A DNA stretch of 64,000 nucleotides, taken from Lineolata rhizophorae (taxonomy: Eukaryota; Ascomycota; Dothideomycetes; Lineolatales; Lineolataceae). The position numbers and the translations under genes were made by a program. Every line of letters begins with the position of its first letter. Positions within the stretch are counted from its first letter, which is position 1. The notes beneath the pieces are model-generated. The model made no database searches, was not told the DNA's origin, and saw only the letters and a list, made by a program, of their open reading frames with translations. Shown one piece after another: positions 46,877 through 58,631 of this stretch. The stretch lies in contig MU001673.1 of assembly GCA_010093515.1 (NCBI GenBank), positions 810,049-874,048 on the forward strand, read 5' to 3'.

Positions 46877-49048
46877 TTAGATCCCACCATCCGCCCGCCC
46901 TCTCCTCTCTTCCTCCGCGTCCTCCTCCCTCTCCCTCGCCCTCTCTTCCTCATCCAACCGCAACCTCTCCCTCCCAACATCCCCGAACCCCAACCTCCGC
47001 ACGCCCAGCAGCAGCGGCAGCGGCACGACCACGCACGCGATGACCGCCTCGAACACGAGCGCGCGCTGCATGTTCTCTGGCGGGCCCCAGCCATCGCCGC
47101 GGCCGCCACCCGCCTTCATCTCGCCCATGACGACGAGGAAGACGCCGCCGAGCAGCTGGCCGCCGGCCCAGCAGACGGTGGAGCTGACCTCTGGGGACGC
47201 CGGCCAGGCGAGGCCGACGAGGAACTCGAGCGAGACGGGGACGAGGGCGAAGGAGGCGGCGCCGAGGACGGCGGCGACGACGAAGGGCGCCGCCAGGTCG
47301 CGCGTCGGCGGCGCCCAGTAGAATGCCAGGTAGCTGGCGCCGACGAGCGGGACGAGCGCCTTGATGGCGACCAGGTAGGCGTGGTTGCGGTCGAGCAAGG
47401 GCGAGGTGACGGCGGCGGCGCCCAGGCCGACGAAGATGAGCAGCGCGCCGCAGATGCCGGCGTCATCTTCGGAGAAGGAGTAGGGGGCTAGGATCTGGTT
47501 GATGAGGCTCGAGAAGGCGTTGAAAAAGCCGACGTAGACGCTGAAGGGGATGAAGACGAGGGGGAAGGAGCGGTTGCGGAGGAGCGCGTGGAAGGTGGTC
47601 TTGAGGTCGGGTTTGGGGAGGGCGGAGGAGGCCGAAGGAGGCGTGGGTGGTGCGGCTGGGATGAAGAAGGATGGGACCGCAATGACGGTGGACTAGAGGC
47701 GGACGGCGTTAGAGTACTCCATGGCCGTTTACTAAGAGCGTACGACGTAAGGGGTTCTTACTATTATGGCCATGTACAGCACCAAATTGGGTATATTTGC
47801 GGGATCCTCATCTGTCCAAAGCGGTCCTATCACTTGACCCAGCTACGCCGAACAAGACCCGTCAGCGCTTCACTTCATGACTGGAGACGGAAGGAACCGA
47901 TTGAAAAGACAGCAACTCACAGCACCGCCCAAAGGATTCGCCAGCGACGCAACTGCCGTGGCAGACACTCGCCCGTGGTCCGAGAACCACAGGTCACTGT
48001 ACCGTGTCGGCGCGGCCAACACGAATGGCTGCGCCAGACCGATGACTATTTGGCCAAACACGACGACGCCAAAGTTCCCGTTGCCGGCTCGGGCGCCAGC
48101 GTAGCGGATCCAGTTCCCGACCAGGGCAAAGACGCTGGCCGCGATGATGGATGGTTTGGGGCCGCGATGGAGGACCAAGATGACGACGCTGATGGGCACT
48201 TGAAGTCAGCGTTTTTGGGGATAAAAGTGAGTTCGTGCAAGAACATTCGACCTACGGAGTGATGACGACAAAGGCAAACAGGAAGCCAATGCTAAGCCAG
48301 TTGATTGCGTTTTCGGAGACATTGAAGAATTGCGATGCGGTTGTCGAGACGGCGGAGAAAGTGAGCCACTGTCATTACTGTCAGCTGCAAATGCCTTATA
48401 TGCGAGTCCAACGCCGCTACGCTTAGCATAAGAAACGTGAACCGCATTTCACCCCATAGAAGCACAAAATTCCGGCATGCGGAGTCAATAGCAGAAGCTT
48501 TGGTACTTACATCCCAACTAACAACAACATTCAACAGAACCAACTGCACCAATCCAAACCACCTCCTCTTGTACACTCTATGATGATGATGATGGTGGTG
48601 GTGATAGTGACCACCACCTCCCGCACCACCGCCAACCTCCCCCCCACCGCGCCTCCCCTCCCCTTTCCTCATCCCCCACCCCCACCACCCCATCACCTTC
48701 GCCCCAAACCGATCCCTCCTCCCTCCCGCCAGCCGCTCCTCCCCTCCCCCGCNNNNNNNNNNNNNNNNNNNNNNNNNNNNNNNNNNNNNNNNNNNNNNNN
48801 NNNNNNNNNNNNNNNNNNNNNNCCGACACCACGCTATCAACCTGCTCCAGCGCGCCATCCTTGCCCGGCGCCGACGCGGGCGCCGCCGCCGCCCCGCCCG
48901 CCGCGTCGTGCCGCGCCCGCTGCTCGATGCGCGCCATGGCGACCCACGGGGCCGGCTGGGCGCGCGCGGGCGCCGGCAGGAGGCCTTTCTGGCTCGCGGG
49001 GCGGTCGGGCGGGGCGTCGCCGGGGCGCGGGGAGCGCAGCGAGGGCAT
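46877..49048 (-). CDS. FLVCR-like MFS transporter, interrupted by an assembly gap
   Basis: Exons 49048-48511 (containing the gap), 48368-48256, 48188-47921, 47842-47762 and 47692-46877. The N-terminus starts MPSLRSPRPGDAPPD; after the gap a Gly-rich stretch ends in HYHHHHHHHHRVYKRRW just before membrane helix 1 (FGLVQLVLLNVVVSWD). Further helices run to the C-terminus. Landmarks are AINWLSIGFLFAFVVITP, NWIRYAGARAG, FGQIVIGLAQPFVLAAPTRYSDLWF and GRVSATAVASLANPLGGALGQ, the last three typical of the FLVCR/DIRC2-like branch of the major facilitator superfamily. Animal members carry haem precursors, choline or other small solutes; the fungal substrate is unknown. The acidic/basic C-terminal tail is charged and cytosolic. 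The reading frame on the two sides of the 70-N run does not match, so the gap length is probably a placeholder. Confidence 0.85.
48753..48822. other. Assembly gap (70 N)
   Basis: Run of 70 unknown bases within the 5' exon of the MFS transporter gene. Flanks are strongly pyrimidine- or C-rich. The frame before and after differs, so the true length is unlikely to be exactly 70. Confidence 0.99.
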
Positions 49049-50524
49049 GGGGTGCGTGGGGAGCTGCGCGAGGTGTGTATGTGCTGTGTGGTTCGTGGGA
49101 CGTACGAGGGGGGTTCGAACTGTTTGCTTGGTGGGTTTGGGTTGTGTGGGCCGAAGGCGGGGCGGGAGAAGGCGTCAACGGCGGCGGCGCATGGCGATGA
49201 GGAAGGGATCGATGGGTGTGGGCGGGTTTAAGGAGGAGTGGTATGTAGTAGGAGAAGCTCCAAGTCGCGTGCTGCCCGCGCGGATGACGGATGCTGCGCG
49301 CCGTAAATAGGCGGGCGCTTCCTTGTTCAGGGGAGCGCGGCGCGGACTGGCTGGCTGGCTGGCACGCCCGCCAAGCTCGTCTTCTTCAGGGCGCAATTTC
49401 GACGCGAACGGAAAAGAGAAATTGCGGGGAGAAAGAAATGCACACACACACAGACACACACAGACATATATATATTTGATGTATGTCTGTCTGCGCACTG
49501 CCGCCCCGGAGCTCGTGCGAAGTCGGCTCTGTCGAATGCAGAGATCGTTGGGCTGGCCGCTACGCCGGCCCCCTCTTGTCGTGTCGGCTGCGATAGCGCG
49601 CTGCATCGCCTGAACGCCCTGAAGCCCACACGTCGCTTGCTGATAACGCCAACATCCTACCGAAGCGATGTCGAAAGCCAACGGCGCCAAAGTCCCGCAG
49701 GAAAACCTCCTGTAGCAGTCCAATGGACTGGTCTCGCGTCCCTATACATACAGGACACGGAAGGCTGCGAAGCGCCTCGCCCGGACCGGCTCAATAGCCA
49801 ACTGCCTAGCTCCTAGTGAAGAACCAAATGACTGGTTCAGTACCAATGCGATGACTTCATTGAATCCTCAAGCCGCGTGCTCGGGAAGAAGAGATTTATT
49901 CGTCGATTCGACGTCCAAGCGGTGTAGAACGTAGTTGGCACGATGGCCGTGAGGTTGGAACATTTTCAACCGACCTGATCTGATCCAAACGCGAAAACAA
50001 ATCCCAAGACCGATATTGTATTTATTGCTGACTTTCTCGCTTCCTTGAAAGGAGCTCGTCTTCATCGGACCCATGACGAACATTCAGCTCAGGAAAGCGG
50101 AAAAAAAAAAATCGACATCACATAATACTAGTATCTAGCACTCCGCAGCCATAATTCTGCTGACCTGGGCCGTCATTTCCCTTGGTCGATGAAGACAGCG
50201 CCACTGGGGGACACTGGAATCACCCTGGCAGTGCCATTTGGATCTAACCTACGAGGCTCGAGATTCGCGCCATGGCTGCCACTGGTCGGGCAGCTTAGCC
50301 ACGGCCACCGTGGACCGCGTCCGCCCGCGAAATCCACTTAGCGCCTGGAGAGGGCGTACCTTTGCGATAGTTGAAGAGCGCTGTAGTTTTGGACCCCCTG
50401 CTCGTAAATGACATAGGTGAAGCAATGGGCGCACCGTAGAGAGTAGGCATTGTCATCCGCACATCATAGGATTCAAAAGTATATACCCAAGAAGTACACG
50501 AAAAGCAGAGCCGAGGGACATCAT

Positions 50525-50548
50525 CCGTCCATCCATCCATCCATCCAC
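50525..50548. repeat. (CCAT)n microsatellite
   Basis: About five tandem CCAT units in the spacer downstream of the unknown membrane-protein gene. Confidence 0.8.
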
Positions 50549-50810
50549 AATGAGCTCTGCAAAGGATCCCTTTCCTTCATCCATCACGTCATACACCCAA
50601 GCGACACTCATCGCATGTATCATATCGCCAACATCGCACGGTTTCTAAGTACGAAAGTACGAGAATGAAAACAAAAGGGAACTGCAGACAAAGGGGCCCT
50701 TCCTCCCCAAAAATAATAATGGGGGGGGGAGGGAAGATATCTTCTTCCTCTTCTTCATCCCCGAGCAGCATTACAAAAGGGAAATCCGCGAGCAAGCGAG
50801 CAAGGATAGA

Positions 50811-50830
50811 CACACACACACACACACACA
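50811..50830. repeat. (AC)n microsatellite
   Basis: About ten AC units followed by an A-rich tract, just after the 3' end of the minus-strand membrane-protein gene. Confidence 0.85.
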
Positions 50831-50881
50831 AAAAAAAGAAAATCCAAAAAGGACCGACGACGCACCCCCCTGCCTCACCCC

Positions 50882-52642
50882 TCACTCCCACATGTCCCGA
50901 CTACTCTTCACCAGATCCCCCTCCTCCACCACCCTCCTCCCCTCCACCTTCTTCCTCGCCTTCCGCTCCTTCCTCCCCACCAGCCGCGGCGTCACCGGCG
51001 TCACCGGCGTGAAGGGCATGTACGGCGAATACGGCGTCGGGGCCCCCGCCGTGCCCGCCGTCCCGGGGCTGCGCATCCAGCCGCCCGCCTTCGCCGCCGC
51101 CGCCGCCGCGCCCCGCTTGCTCTCCACAAACGTCGTCTTGGTCGGCCCCGCCGACGGCAGCCCCTGCTCCACCGCCGCCTGCCGCAGCGGCAGCGTCCCC
51201 TGGCTGCCGTTCGCGCTCGCGCCCGCCGAGCCCACGCCGCGCTGCGGCGCCGCCGACGGCAGCGGCGCCGGCTCGTCCAGGCCCTCGTAGTAGCCGTCCG
51301 AGTCGGCGCCGCCGGTGGCGGCCGTGCTGGGCGTCGGCAGGTCGCCGCCGCCGCCACCGCCGCGGCGCCGCCGGTCGGCGCTGGCGGCCGTGTTGAAGCT
51401 CTGGGGCGAGAGCGGGGTGCGCATGTCGTCGTCGTTGTCGGCGTCGTCGTCGTCGGTGGCGGCGTTGCCGCGGGCGCCGGAGGCATAGCGCCGCGCCGTC
51501 GACGACAGCCGCAGGTTGCGCAGCGGGCCGCGCCGCTTGGTGCTGGCGCCGGCCGTGGTCGCGCCCGAGCCGACCGAGTTGGGCTCCGAGCGGAGCGACG
51601 TGGCCGACGGGTGGTGGGCGGCCGCCACGACGACGGGACTGCCGGGTGGCGACGAGGTGCCCGTCGATGCGTGGCGTTGCTGCTGCTGCTGCTGCTGCTG
51701 CTGGGCGAGCTGGTGGTCCGGCGGGTAGATGGGACGCATCGGCGAGCGCGGCGACTGGGGCGCGCCCGAAGCGGCGACGCGGGCCAGGTCAGTGTTGAGG
51801 CGGGGGGCAGGGTGGACGCCGTCGGCGTCCTCGGTGGTGGTGGTGGTGTTGTCGGCCACGACGCGAGCCTGCTTCGCGTCGTGCTCCATGACGGCGGCGT
51901 AGAGGCGCTCCATCTCGCGCTGGCGGTGCTCGTCGATGTTGGAAGTGTCGAACGAGGCCGTCGTGTGGGCGCCGGGGCTGTTGGGTGCCGAGACGTTGCG
52001 GACCGAGGATGCTGCGGAGGAGCCGGCACCCTTTTTGAACTTGAAGCGCAGCGGCGAGGGCAGCCACGACTTGTTCGAGCCCGGAGACGTGGGGCTCTTG
52101 AGCTCGGAGGCTGTCACGGTGGCGCCATCCTTGGTCATGGCGGATGCGTCCCCGTTGAGCGGCTTGGGCACCGGCTTCTGCATCTCGACCTCGACGGTGA
52201 AACCGTTGGCGCGCAGCGCTTCCAGGCGACGCCGGCGTCCGATGGTGAAGACGAGCGTGAGGAAGAAGCAGACGACGATGGCGTAGGCGCCGACGATGCC
52301 GCAGATCTGTCCGGGAAGCAGCGACTTGTCGCGACTGGCGTTGCGCGAGCCGGGCGGGCCTTCGTCCGGAGGAGGCGCGGGGCCGTAGTCGATGTCGACG
52401 TCCCAGATGCTGGCGGCTACTGAGGCGGGGCGGGTCGCGAGGACGAAGGCGAGGAGGAGGAGGGATGACTGAGACTTGAGGAGGGAGGAGGACGAGAAAT
52501 ATGAAGAAATAGAGGGGCGCACGGTGGGGCGGGACGGAGCGCCGTGGAAAGGGGCGGTGGACGAGTGGGAGGAGGAGGAGGAAGAGGGGGAGGGGTGGTC
52601 GAGGAAGGATTGAGGACCCTGCGCAAGCGACCGACCGTGCAT
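50882..52642 (-). CDS. Single-pass membrane protein of unknown function
   Basis: One exon, 586 residues from the first ATG that gives a sensible N-terminus (52642); the frame continues upstream in GC-rich sequence but that part is low-complexity. A Ser-rich start leads to a hydrophobic segment (SLLLLAFVLATRPASVAAS), probably a signal sequence. A short extracytoplasmic part follows (IWDVDIDYGPAPPPDEG), then a clear membrane helix (ICGIVGAYAIVVCFFLTLVF) with a basic stop-transfer (TIGRRRR). The long cytoplasmic region is disordered, rich in Ser/Pro with poly-Gln, poly-Asp and many SP/TP sites. A short end segment (TPRLVGRKERKARKKVEGRR ... SSRDMWE) looks conserved. No domain is recognised; it could be a sensor or anchor at the plasma membrane. 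Confidence 0.75.
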   Translation of the reverse strand: MHGRSLAQGPQSFLDHPSPSSSSSSHSSTAPFHGAPSRPTVRPSISSYFSSSSLLKSQSSLLLLAFVLATRPASVAASIWDVDIDYGPAPPPDEGPPGSRNASRDKSLLPGQICGIVGAYAIVVCFFLTLVFTIGRRRRLEALRANGFTVEVEMQKPVPKPLNGDASAMTKDGATVTASELKSPTSPGSNKSWLPSPLRFKFKKGAGSSAASSVRNVSAPNSPGAHTTASFDTSNIDEHRQREMERLYAAVMEHDAKQARVVADNTTTTTEDADGVHPAPRLNTDLARVAASGAPQSPRSPMRPIYPPDHQLAQQQQQQQQQRHASTGTSSPPGSPVVVAAAHHPSATSLRSEPNSVGSGATTAGASTKRRGPLRNLRLSSTARRYASGARGNAATDDDDADNDDDMRTPLSPQSFNTAASADRRRRGGGGGGDLPTPSTAATGGADSDGYYEGLDEPAPLPSAAPQRGVGSAGASANGSQGTLPLRQAAVEQGLPSAGPTKTTFVESKRGAAAAAAKAGGWMRSPGTAGTAGAPTPYSPYMPFTPVTPVTPRLVGRKERKARKKVEGRRVVEEGDLVKSSRDMWE

Positions 52643-53790
52643 TATTCTAGAGCCAGGCCACCCGCACGACCCGGCTGGAAGACGAAAGGACGAACAGCTC
52701 AGCAAGGCCGAATGTTGTCCCGCGCGCCGGTGGGGCAGCCGCTCTCGCTCAGACCGTGACGGTTTGACAAGGCAGAGGAGCGACGGTTGCAGTACGCGCG
52801 CGCGCCGGCAGCTCACACGGAGCGTGCAACGGGGACGGGGAGGGGGGGACGGGGGGCCCTTTTGTGCTTCGAAGCAGAGCGGACGGACAGAGGTGCGGGC
52901 GACGGGACCAGAGAGAAGAAGGGCAATTGGCACGCGGCGGGCATTTTGTACCTGGATGGCACAGATATAGAGCCTGGGCGGCCGCAGCTCGCTCGGCGGA
53001 CAGGCCGCCGGCGATGTGCGGGCGCGGGGCGGGCGGGCGCAGTAGCGCGTGTGCGTCGCGCAGCTGCCGGGCGGCGCACGCCGCCGGGCCCGGCGCCGGC
53101 GGCGAGAGCCTGCGGGGCGTCGAGGGCGCGGGCGAAGCAGACGCGCCGTTTTGGCGCCGGTGGCTGGCCGCGCCGGCCCCGGGCCCCTGCCGCCGCCCGC
53201 CGCCGCGCGCTGACTGGCCGCCGCCCCCGGACCGCAGAAACGGGCGCATAAACACCCGCACGCCCCCGCCAAACAGAAGCTGGCCCTAGCCGCGCCCTGC
53301 CCATCTCGCCGCCCGTGACCTGCGCCGCCGCGCTCCCTCTCTGTTCCCGGTCCGTTCCCTCACGTCTTCTCGGCTCCCCGGCCTCCCGGAAGCTGCTCCT
53401 CCGCTCCTTCCAGCCCCTTTCTCATGCACAACCTCAAAAGAACACAAGAAAGAAGCGGAAAAGGACCGAGAAAGCCAAAGAACGAAAGAAAAAGTCCCCC
53501 GCCATCTCCGCCCGGGCCCCCTGTCGGGAGATCGCCCGGGTCATCGCCAGGGGCCCACTCTAGATCCTTCCCTCTTTTTGACTTTCTGTTCCATTTTGCG
53601 GCCCCGGGCGCATGCCGCCAATCGCGGCCCCCATCACCGTGCTCGTCACACCCGTCGCCTGCCTTATCAATATCACCGACCCATCGTTCCCCTTCCCGGG
53701 ACTAGCCCCAGGTTGTCACTTGTGCGTGCGCTCTTCAAATTCAATCCACTCGAGGCGCTCGATTTTCCCTTTGGGCGCCGCCGACAAGCG

Positions 53791-53825
<35 letters not shown>

Positions 53826-55790
53826 CTCTCTCTCTCTCTCTCTTTCGTTCCGAGGGGTTGTCCGTGGGTCCATGCTTCTTGGACTCGTCGGCACTTTTTG
53901 CAGCAGCCTTGTCAGCGGCCTTTTTTTTTCGTCGAATAGGGCCGCACCACTCGTGTGCCGTCACACGTGCGCCCGGCTCCAAAAGTCTATTGTGTATTCT
54001 CATTTGTTTAGGGGGTGGGTGTTCTGGGGCCCTTTGGGCTGGACTCTTAGGACCGCTAGCAGGACACCCCCCTGGTCGGCTATCACCGCTGTCGTTGCTG
54101 GCGAGAGCCGGGTTCAGGTGAAAAGCCTTGCCCCTGGGATTGCGAGTGAGTGTGTACGTAGTATCTGTGGGTGGCTAAGGGCCGCCATGTGCTAGCCGGG
54201 TGCTGAAACGTAGGATGCGAACGAACGGACGCAATTGCGGGCAGCAAGTCGCCCATCACGACCATCAGTCGACTCGGTTCCTTCGCGCCGTGATCCTCTG
54301 CGGGAGAAGCTTGTTGCCAAAGCACGGAGCGTAGGATTCGCCTATTTGCTTCGGGAATGGATCCGCTCCCCGTTCTGTCGACGTTTTCTGCGAACGTTGG
54401 CTCGGTCGATTTTTACTTCCTTCGCTCTTCACGCGCCGTGTAGCTCCCGGACCCGGGGTTGCAAAGCGCTATCATGTAGAGCAGGTGCCTATGAATTGGG
54501 ATTATTACGGCGTCCCGGAGACCCTCGCTGCTAGTGTGGTGAGATGTGCGCATGAATTTGCCTATAAGCCGGCTAACCAACCCTATGGTTCGGCCGTCAC
54601 CGGCCCACTCGTGCGGCCTGATCTTTCCGACCACAATAATTGGGCTACGGTAGGTTGGGAAATGAAATTCGGCTTCTTGTTTGTCCAGGAATCCATCAAA
54701 AACTTTACGTGGTGAAGGCTAGTTTCGAGATCCTACGCTGTGAAGAAGTATGAATGTGATTGTGCGCGACCTTGGTTTGTACGGTAGCGGATGTTTCTTT
54801 GATGCAGCCTTGCATGGAGCGTATTTCCTGAGACTCTGGAGATCGCAAACCTCAGTTCCGAGTTCATTTATAATCATTACGTGCGATAATTTTGCAGGTA
54901 CGCCGTGTGTATGTAGGCGCGCATGAGGGCTTTGAACTACACAAAAGTACGAAATTGCTTTCTCTCGTGAAGTCTAGCAAACTCAAAGGCTGGTCACAGT
55001 AATGCTGCAAGTGTATCCGCCTAGCCTTCTCGGCGCGAGCTTCGCCACGCATCGCATGCCCCGCTTCACTCTCAGCTTTGTTGGCCTGGACCCGAAGTAC
55101 CCCTCCTCCTCTGTTCGAAACCTTCCAAGGCACTTCTCGTCTTGTTGACCTTCTAAAACACTTCAATATTATCCTGTCTGTATAGCCCATTGTATTGGAC
55201 AAGTTGAAGGTGTCTTCCCCCAACATGTTAGTCTAGGCTGTCGTAAAGGTATGGGAGGCTTGTGGCCAACAGTCCTTCAGCTACAGCGTGTGGCGCGAGA
55301 CGGATGTCCCAAGTTAATCCGGACAAACGAGGCTATGCTATTTATCATCGTCCAATGCACGTTAACCACGCACTCAAGGCCGACGGAAGCCTCATCCCAG
55401 GAAGGCACCTCTTCTTTTCATACCCCCCGAATCATGAGCAAGTCACCTTGCTTCCCATTTTCTAGACTCGTCTCGACGTGATAAATTCGGAAGAATTACC
55501 AGAGCTCCCTCGAGTTGGGGCGAGGCTCGCGCAGTCGAACTCCACGCGTTCGCCCTCAGCCTCCCCCAGTCACACTTTACGCGTCCGCCCTCAGCCTCGC
55601 CACCATACTATCCCTTCTCTCGCTTCCGGGCATGTCGCCTCAAGACACTTCGACTTAACGGAGATATTGGGCGAGGCGAGGCAGAAGGCTTGTTGAACAG
55701 AGCTCCTGAAGACACCAACAATAAAGCGGACTCCGGCCATTGAAGGGATCTTTCGGTGGTTCTTGTTTCTGGTACCAGAATACCTCGTCG
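52643..55790. other. Intergenic, GC-rich then mixed, no gene recognised
   Basis: About 3.1 kb between divergent genes. The first 700 bases are very GC-rich and carry the 5' leader of the membrane-protein gene. A CA/CT compound microsatellite sits at 53792-53843. Short open frames elsewhere show no recognisable features. Confidence 0.5.
53792..53843. repeat. Compound (CA)n(CT)n microsatellite
   Basis: About fifteen CA units run directly into about ten CT units. Confidence 0.95.
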
Positions 55791-57230
55791 ATGATCACCG
55801 CAATGGCCCAGAGCACGCTTTCTAAATTTGTGTGGTGGGTTTTTGATCGTTCCTTAAACCAAAATCTGGAACAGTATCTGGAGGACTACATCTCTACCGA
55901 CAGGGGCTTGGAAGACGATGATGCCAGAGACATCGCGGTCGTCTTGCAGCAACGTTCAAGGGGTATTATCGAGTATATGGTCTCGAGAGACTCGCCTAGA
56001 ACACTGGTGATTTTGAAAATGATTGGAATGCCAGACCTTTCAGATAAGTTTCTAAATGCGGGCGTCACCGACATGTGGTATCCTTTCGATGACTACTTGC
56101 TCCGTCAAATCATCAGCGACAAAGAGACAAGGCGGCTATTCCTCGAGAAACAAAATCTGGTTCTCAGCCGACATATGTCACCTGATCCTGACAGACACCA
56201 ACACTTATTGCACGGAGATGATCATTTCGAAGAAAAGAAAATCTTGGGCAGTGGTGGATTTGGGTTGGTTTCTGATTGCCACGATATCCTCAACAACCGC
56301 CAAGTCGCACGAAAGCTGATTCCCCGAGGCCGGACAATTTCGCGGCGCCAGGCGGCCATATCAGCGGACGCCTTTGCTAACGAGCTGGCTATTCTTCGCC
56401 GTGTCTCCGCGCGGAACCTGCCTCATCTTGTAACAGTGGTGGGGAGCTACACCGACCCCACCTATTTTGGAATCCTATCCACTCCGGTTGCTGATATGGA
56501 CTTGGGAAAATATTTGGAAGTCCGGCTTTTCAATAACTCCCACAAGAAGTGGTATGGGTGCCTTGCTTCTGCATTATGTTTCTTGCATGGTATGAAAATC
56601 CGGTGAGCACACACTGTTGGCCGTGGCTTAGCTTGAGATGGCCTAACTCTAAGTAGACACAAAGATATCAAGCCGCGCAACATCCTTATCTACAAAGACG
56701 ATGTTCTGCTGGCCGATTTTGGGATAAGGTAGGGTCGCCAACTGTGCTTCACCTAGCAGATTCTTCTGGCAGACTAACAAGCATCCGATCATCTTTTCAG
56801 CTACGACTGGACTGACAGGTCAGGGCCCACGACGTCTGGTCGTCCTGTGGCTCGAGATCCTCGCTATTGTGCCCCTGAAGTCGACGGGTGGGAGTCGCGT
56901 AATGAGAGTGCCGATGTGTGGTCTCTTGGATGCGTCTATCTTGAGATGTGGTCTGCCTTTTCGGGATTCGAAATCGAATCAATCAGACAGCACTTCAGGG
57001 AAAATGGGTCGCGATCAGACATATATTGCAAGAATAGGGAAGCACTGTTATCTTGGATGGCGGAAGTTAGAGGTCGACACCATATGCAGGGTCTTTCCCA
57101 GTGGATTTCGCAAATGTTGAAAGAGCACAGCAACGAGCGGATAAGCGCAGCGGGATTGCGAGATCGGATTCGCCTACAGGCACCCTATTACGTTGGTTTG
57201 ATGGGCTGCCGATGTGGAGATGATTTGTGA
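55791..57230 (+). CDS. Serine/threonine protein kinase with unassigned N-terminal region
   Basis: Exons 55791-56602, 56657-56728 and 56801-57230 encode 437 residues. The kinase domain starts near residue 143 with a Gly loop (KILGSGGFGLV). It includes the catalytic Lys (QVARKLIPR), HKDIKPRNIL in the catalytic loop (one of the rarer HKD forms of HRD), DFG (LLADFGIS) and an APE-like CAPEVDGWE followed by ADVWSLGCVYLEM. All catalytic residues are present, so it should be active. The first 140 residues (from MITAMAQSTLSKFVWWVFD to HHMSPDPD-like sequence) form a separate, mainly helical region I cannot name. Such kinases are common in large fungal-specific families, sometimes linked to self/non-self or stress signalling, but that role is an inference. 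Both introns restore the kinase motifs in frame. Confidence 0.88.
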
Positions 57231-57626
57231 CCTAGCAAGGAGGAGGTCGAGCTGGAGAGACCACGGGAAAGTTTTGTATCTACACAGAGCGGATCTCAAA
57301 AATTGTTTCATCTTCCATATGCCCGAGGAAGGAATTCTTCATAACTAGGTGAAAACGGTAAATTGAAACGATCATCACAATGAATGACACTTGAGTAAGG
57401 AAACCACAATGTCATGCTTTGTACATAGCATCGAAACCAAAAATGCTGCATTAAATACCTATGCTCGTTCAAAGCGAGGAATATACACGGGCATTACAGC
57501 TATAGGTACAACGCATTTTACAGCCAACCAAGCAAGAACTCGCAAGAGTCCGATCACGCAACGTCCACTCATTTGACGGCGTTCCCAGTCATCCAGTACC
57601 TGAAGAATTACGCGCATCGCATTAGT
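57231..57626. other. Convergent intergenic region
   Basis: About 400 bases between the 3' ends of the kinase and SOD2 genes; probably both 3' UTRs. Nothing else seen. Confidence 0.5.
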
Positions 57627-58631
57627 TTACTGGAAGCGCTTCTCCGCCGTATTCCAGTTGACGACGTCCCAGATGGCCTTAAAGTACTCGGCCTTGCGGT
57701 TTTGATACTGCAGGCTATTGGCGTGCCGTCAGCTTCTAATCCCTAACGATTGCACTGTGCGAACGATCAACTCACTAGTACGCGTGCTCCCAAGCATCAA
57801 TACCCAAGATCGGCCTAAACTGGCCAACAACGGGGTCCTGATTCTGTTGCAGCAGGCACATCGTTAGCCAATTTCCATCCGTTCACGATCTACCGTTTCT
57901 GAGAGCAAGCTGCTCAACATACCGCATAAGTCTTGATGCCAATGTTGCCTGTCTGGACGTCCTGAACCAGCCAGGCCCAACCGCTGCCCTGAATGCCGGC
58001 CAGCGCCGTGTTGAACTTCTCCTTCATGGCGTCGAGGCTACCGTAGCTGTCGTCGATGGCTTTGGCCAGGGCGCCCGAAGGCGGCTCGCCGCCACCCTGC
58101 GACTTGGGCGCTAGGTTCTCCCAGAAGAGGGTGTGGTTGAGATGGCCACCTACAAGGGGCAACTATCAGTATTGACTGTTCGACGCCGGAAGAGGGAGCC
58201 CTAGAGAGGCACGAACCGCCGTGGAAGTTGATGAGCGGCTGCAGGGCGATCTGGGCGGCAACGTCGTTACTCTCCTTGGCAGCCGTCATCTTCTCGCTGA
58301 AGTCATTGTACGAGTTGACGTAGGTGTTGTGGTGCTTGGAGTGGTGCAGTTCCATGATCTTGCCGGAGATGGCGGGTTCGAGCGCGCCGTAGTCGTCTGG
58401 TTACCGGATGGGCAAAACGTTAGCCATCTCTCGTGCATTGTCCATTGCTCTTTCGAGATCGCAGTGCAGCTCCGATACAGGCGTTCCGGCATTGGGGCAC
58501 GTACAGGCAAGATCCGGAAGTGTGACCTTGGTCCGCACCTGCGACGCGGCGGCGAGACTAGCCCGCTGAGAGGGCCCGGAAGCACGGAGGGCGGCGCGGA
58601 GGCCATTGGTACGGAGCAGAGAGGCAGACAT
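57627..58631 (-). CDS. sod2: Mitochondrial manganese superoxide dismutase
   Basis: Exons 58631-58505, 58396-58217, 58149-57923, 57843-57776 and 57714-57627 encode 229 residues. The N-terminus (MSASLLRTNGLRAALRAS) is a basic presequence of about 33 residues. The four metal ligands are in their usual places: His in MELHHSKHH, His in HLNHTLFWENLAP, and Asp and His in DAWEHAYYLQY. The sequence after the third ligand group, and GSGWAWLVQDV, fit the Mn rather than the Fe type. The enzyme converts superoxide to peroxide and oxygen in the matrix. Four short introns all join in frame; the small fourth exon (68 nt) ends within the ligand motif AYY. Confidence 0.97.

Larger units (their letters stand above)
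49049..50881. other. Intergenic with simple repeats
   Basis: About 1.8 kb between the start of the MFS gene and the 3' end of the next minus-strand gene. It holds small CA and TA tracts near 49441-49475, a CCAT tetranucleotide run near 50525-50548 and an AC run near 50811-50830. No gene recognised. Confidence 0.55.

Noticed and set aside
49441-49475. CA/TA tracts near the MFS gene as a possible regulatory or CRISPR-like repeat
   Set aside because: Plain simple-sequence DNA with no spacers or regular repeat units.
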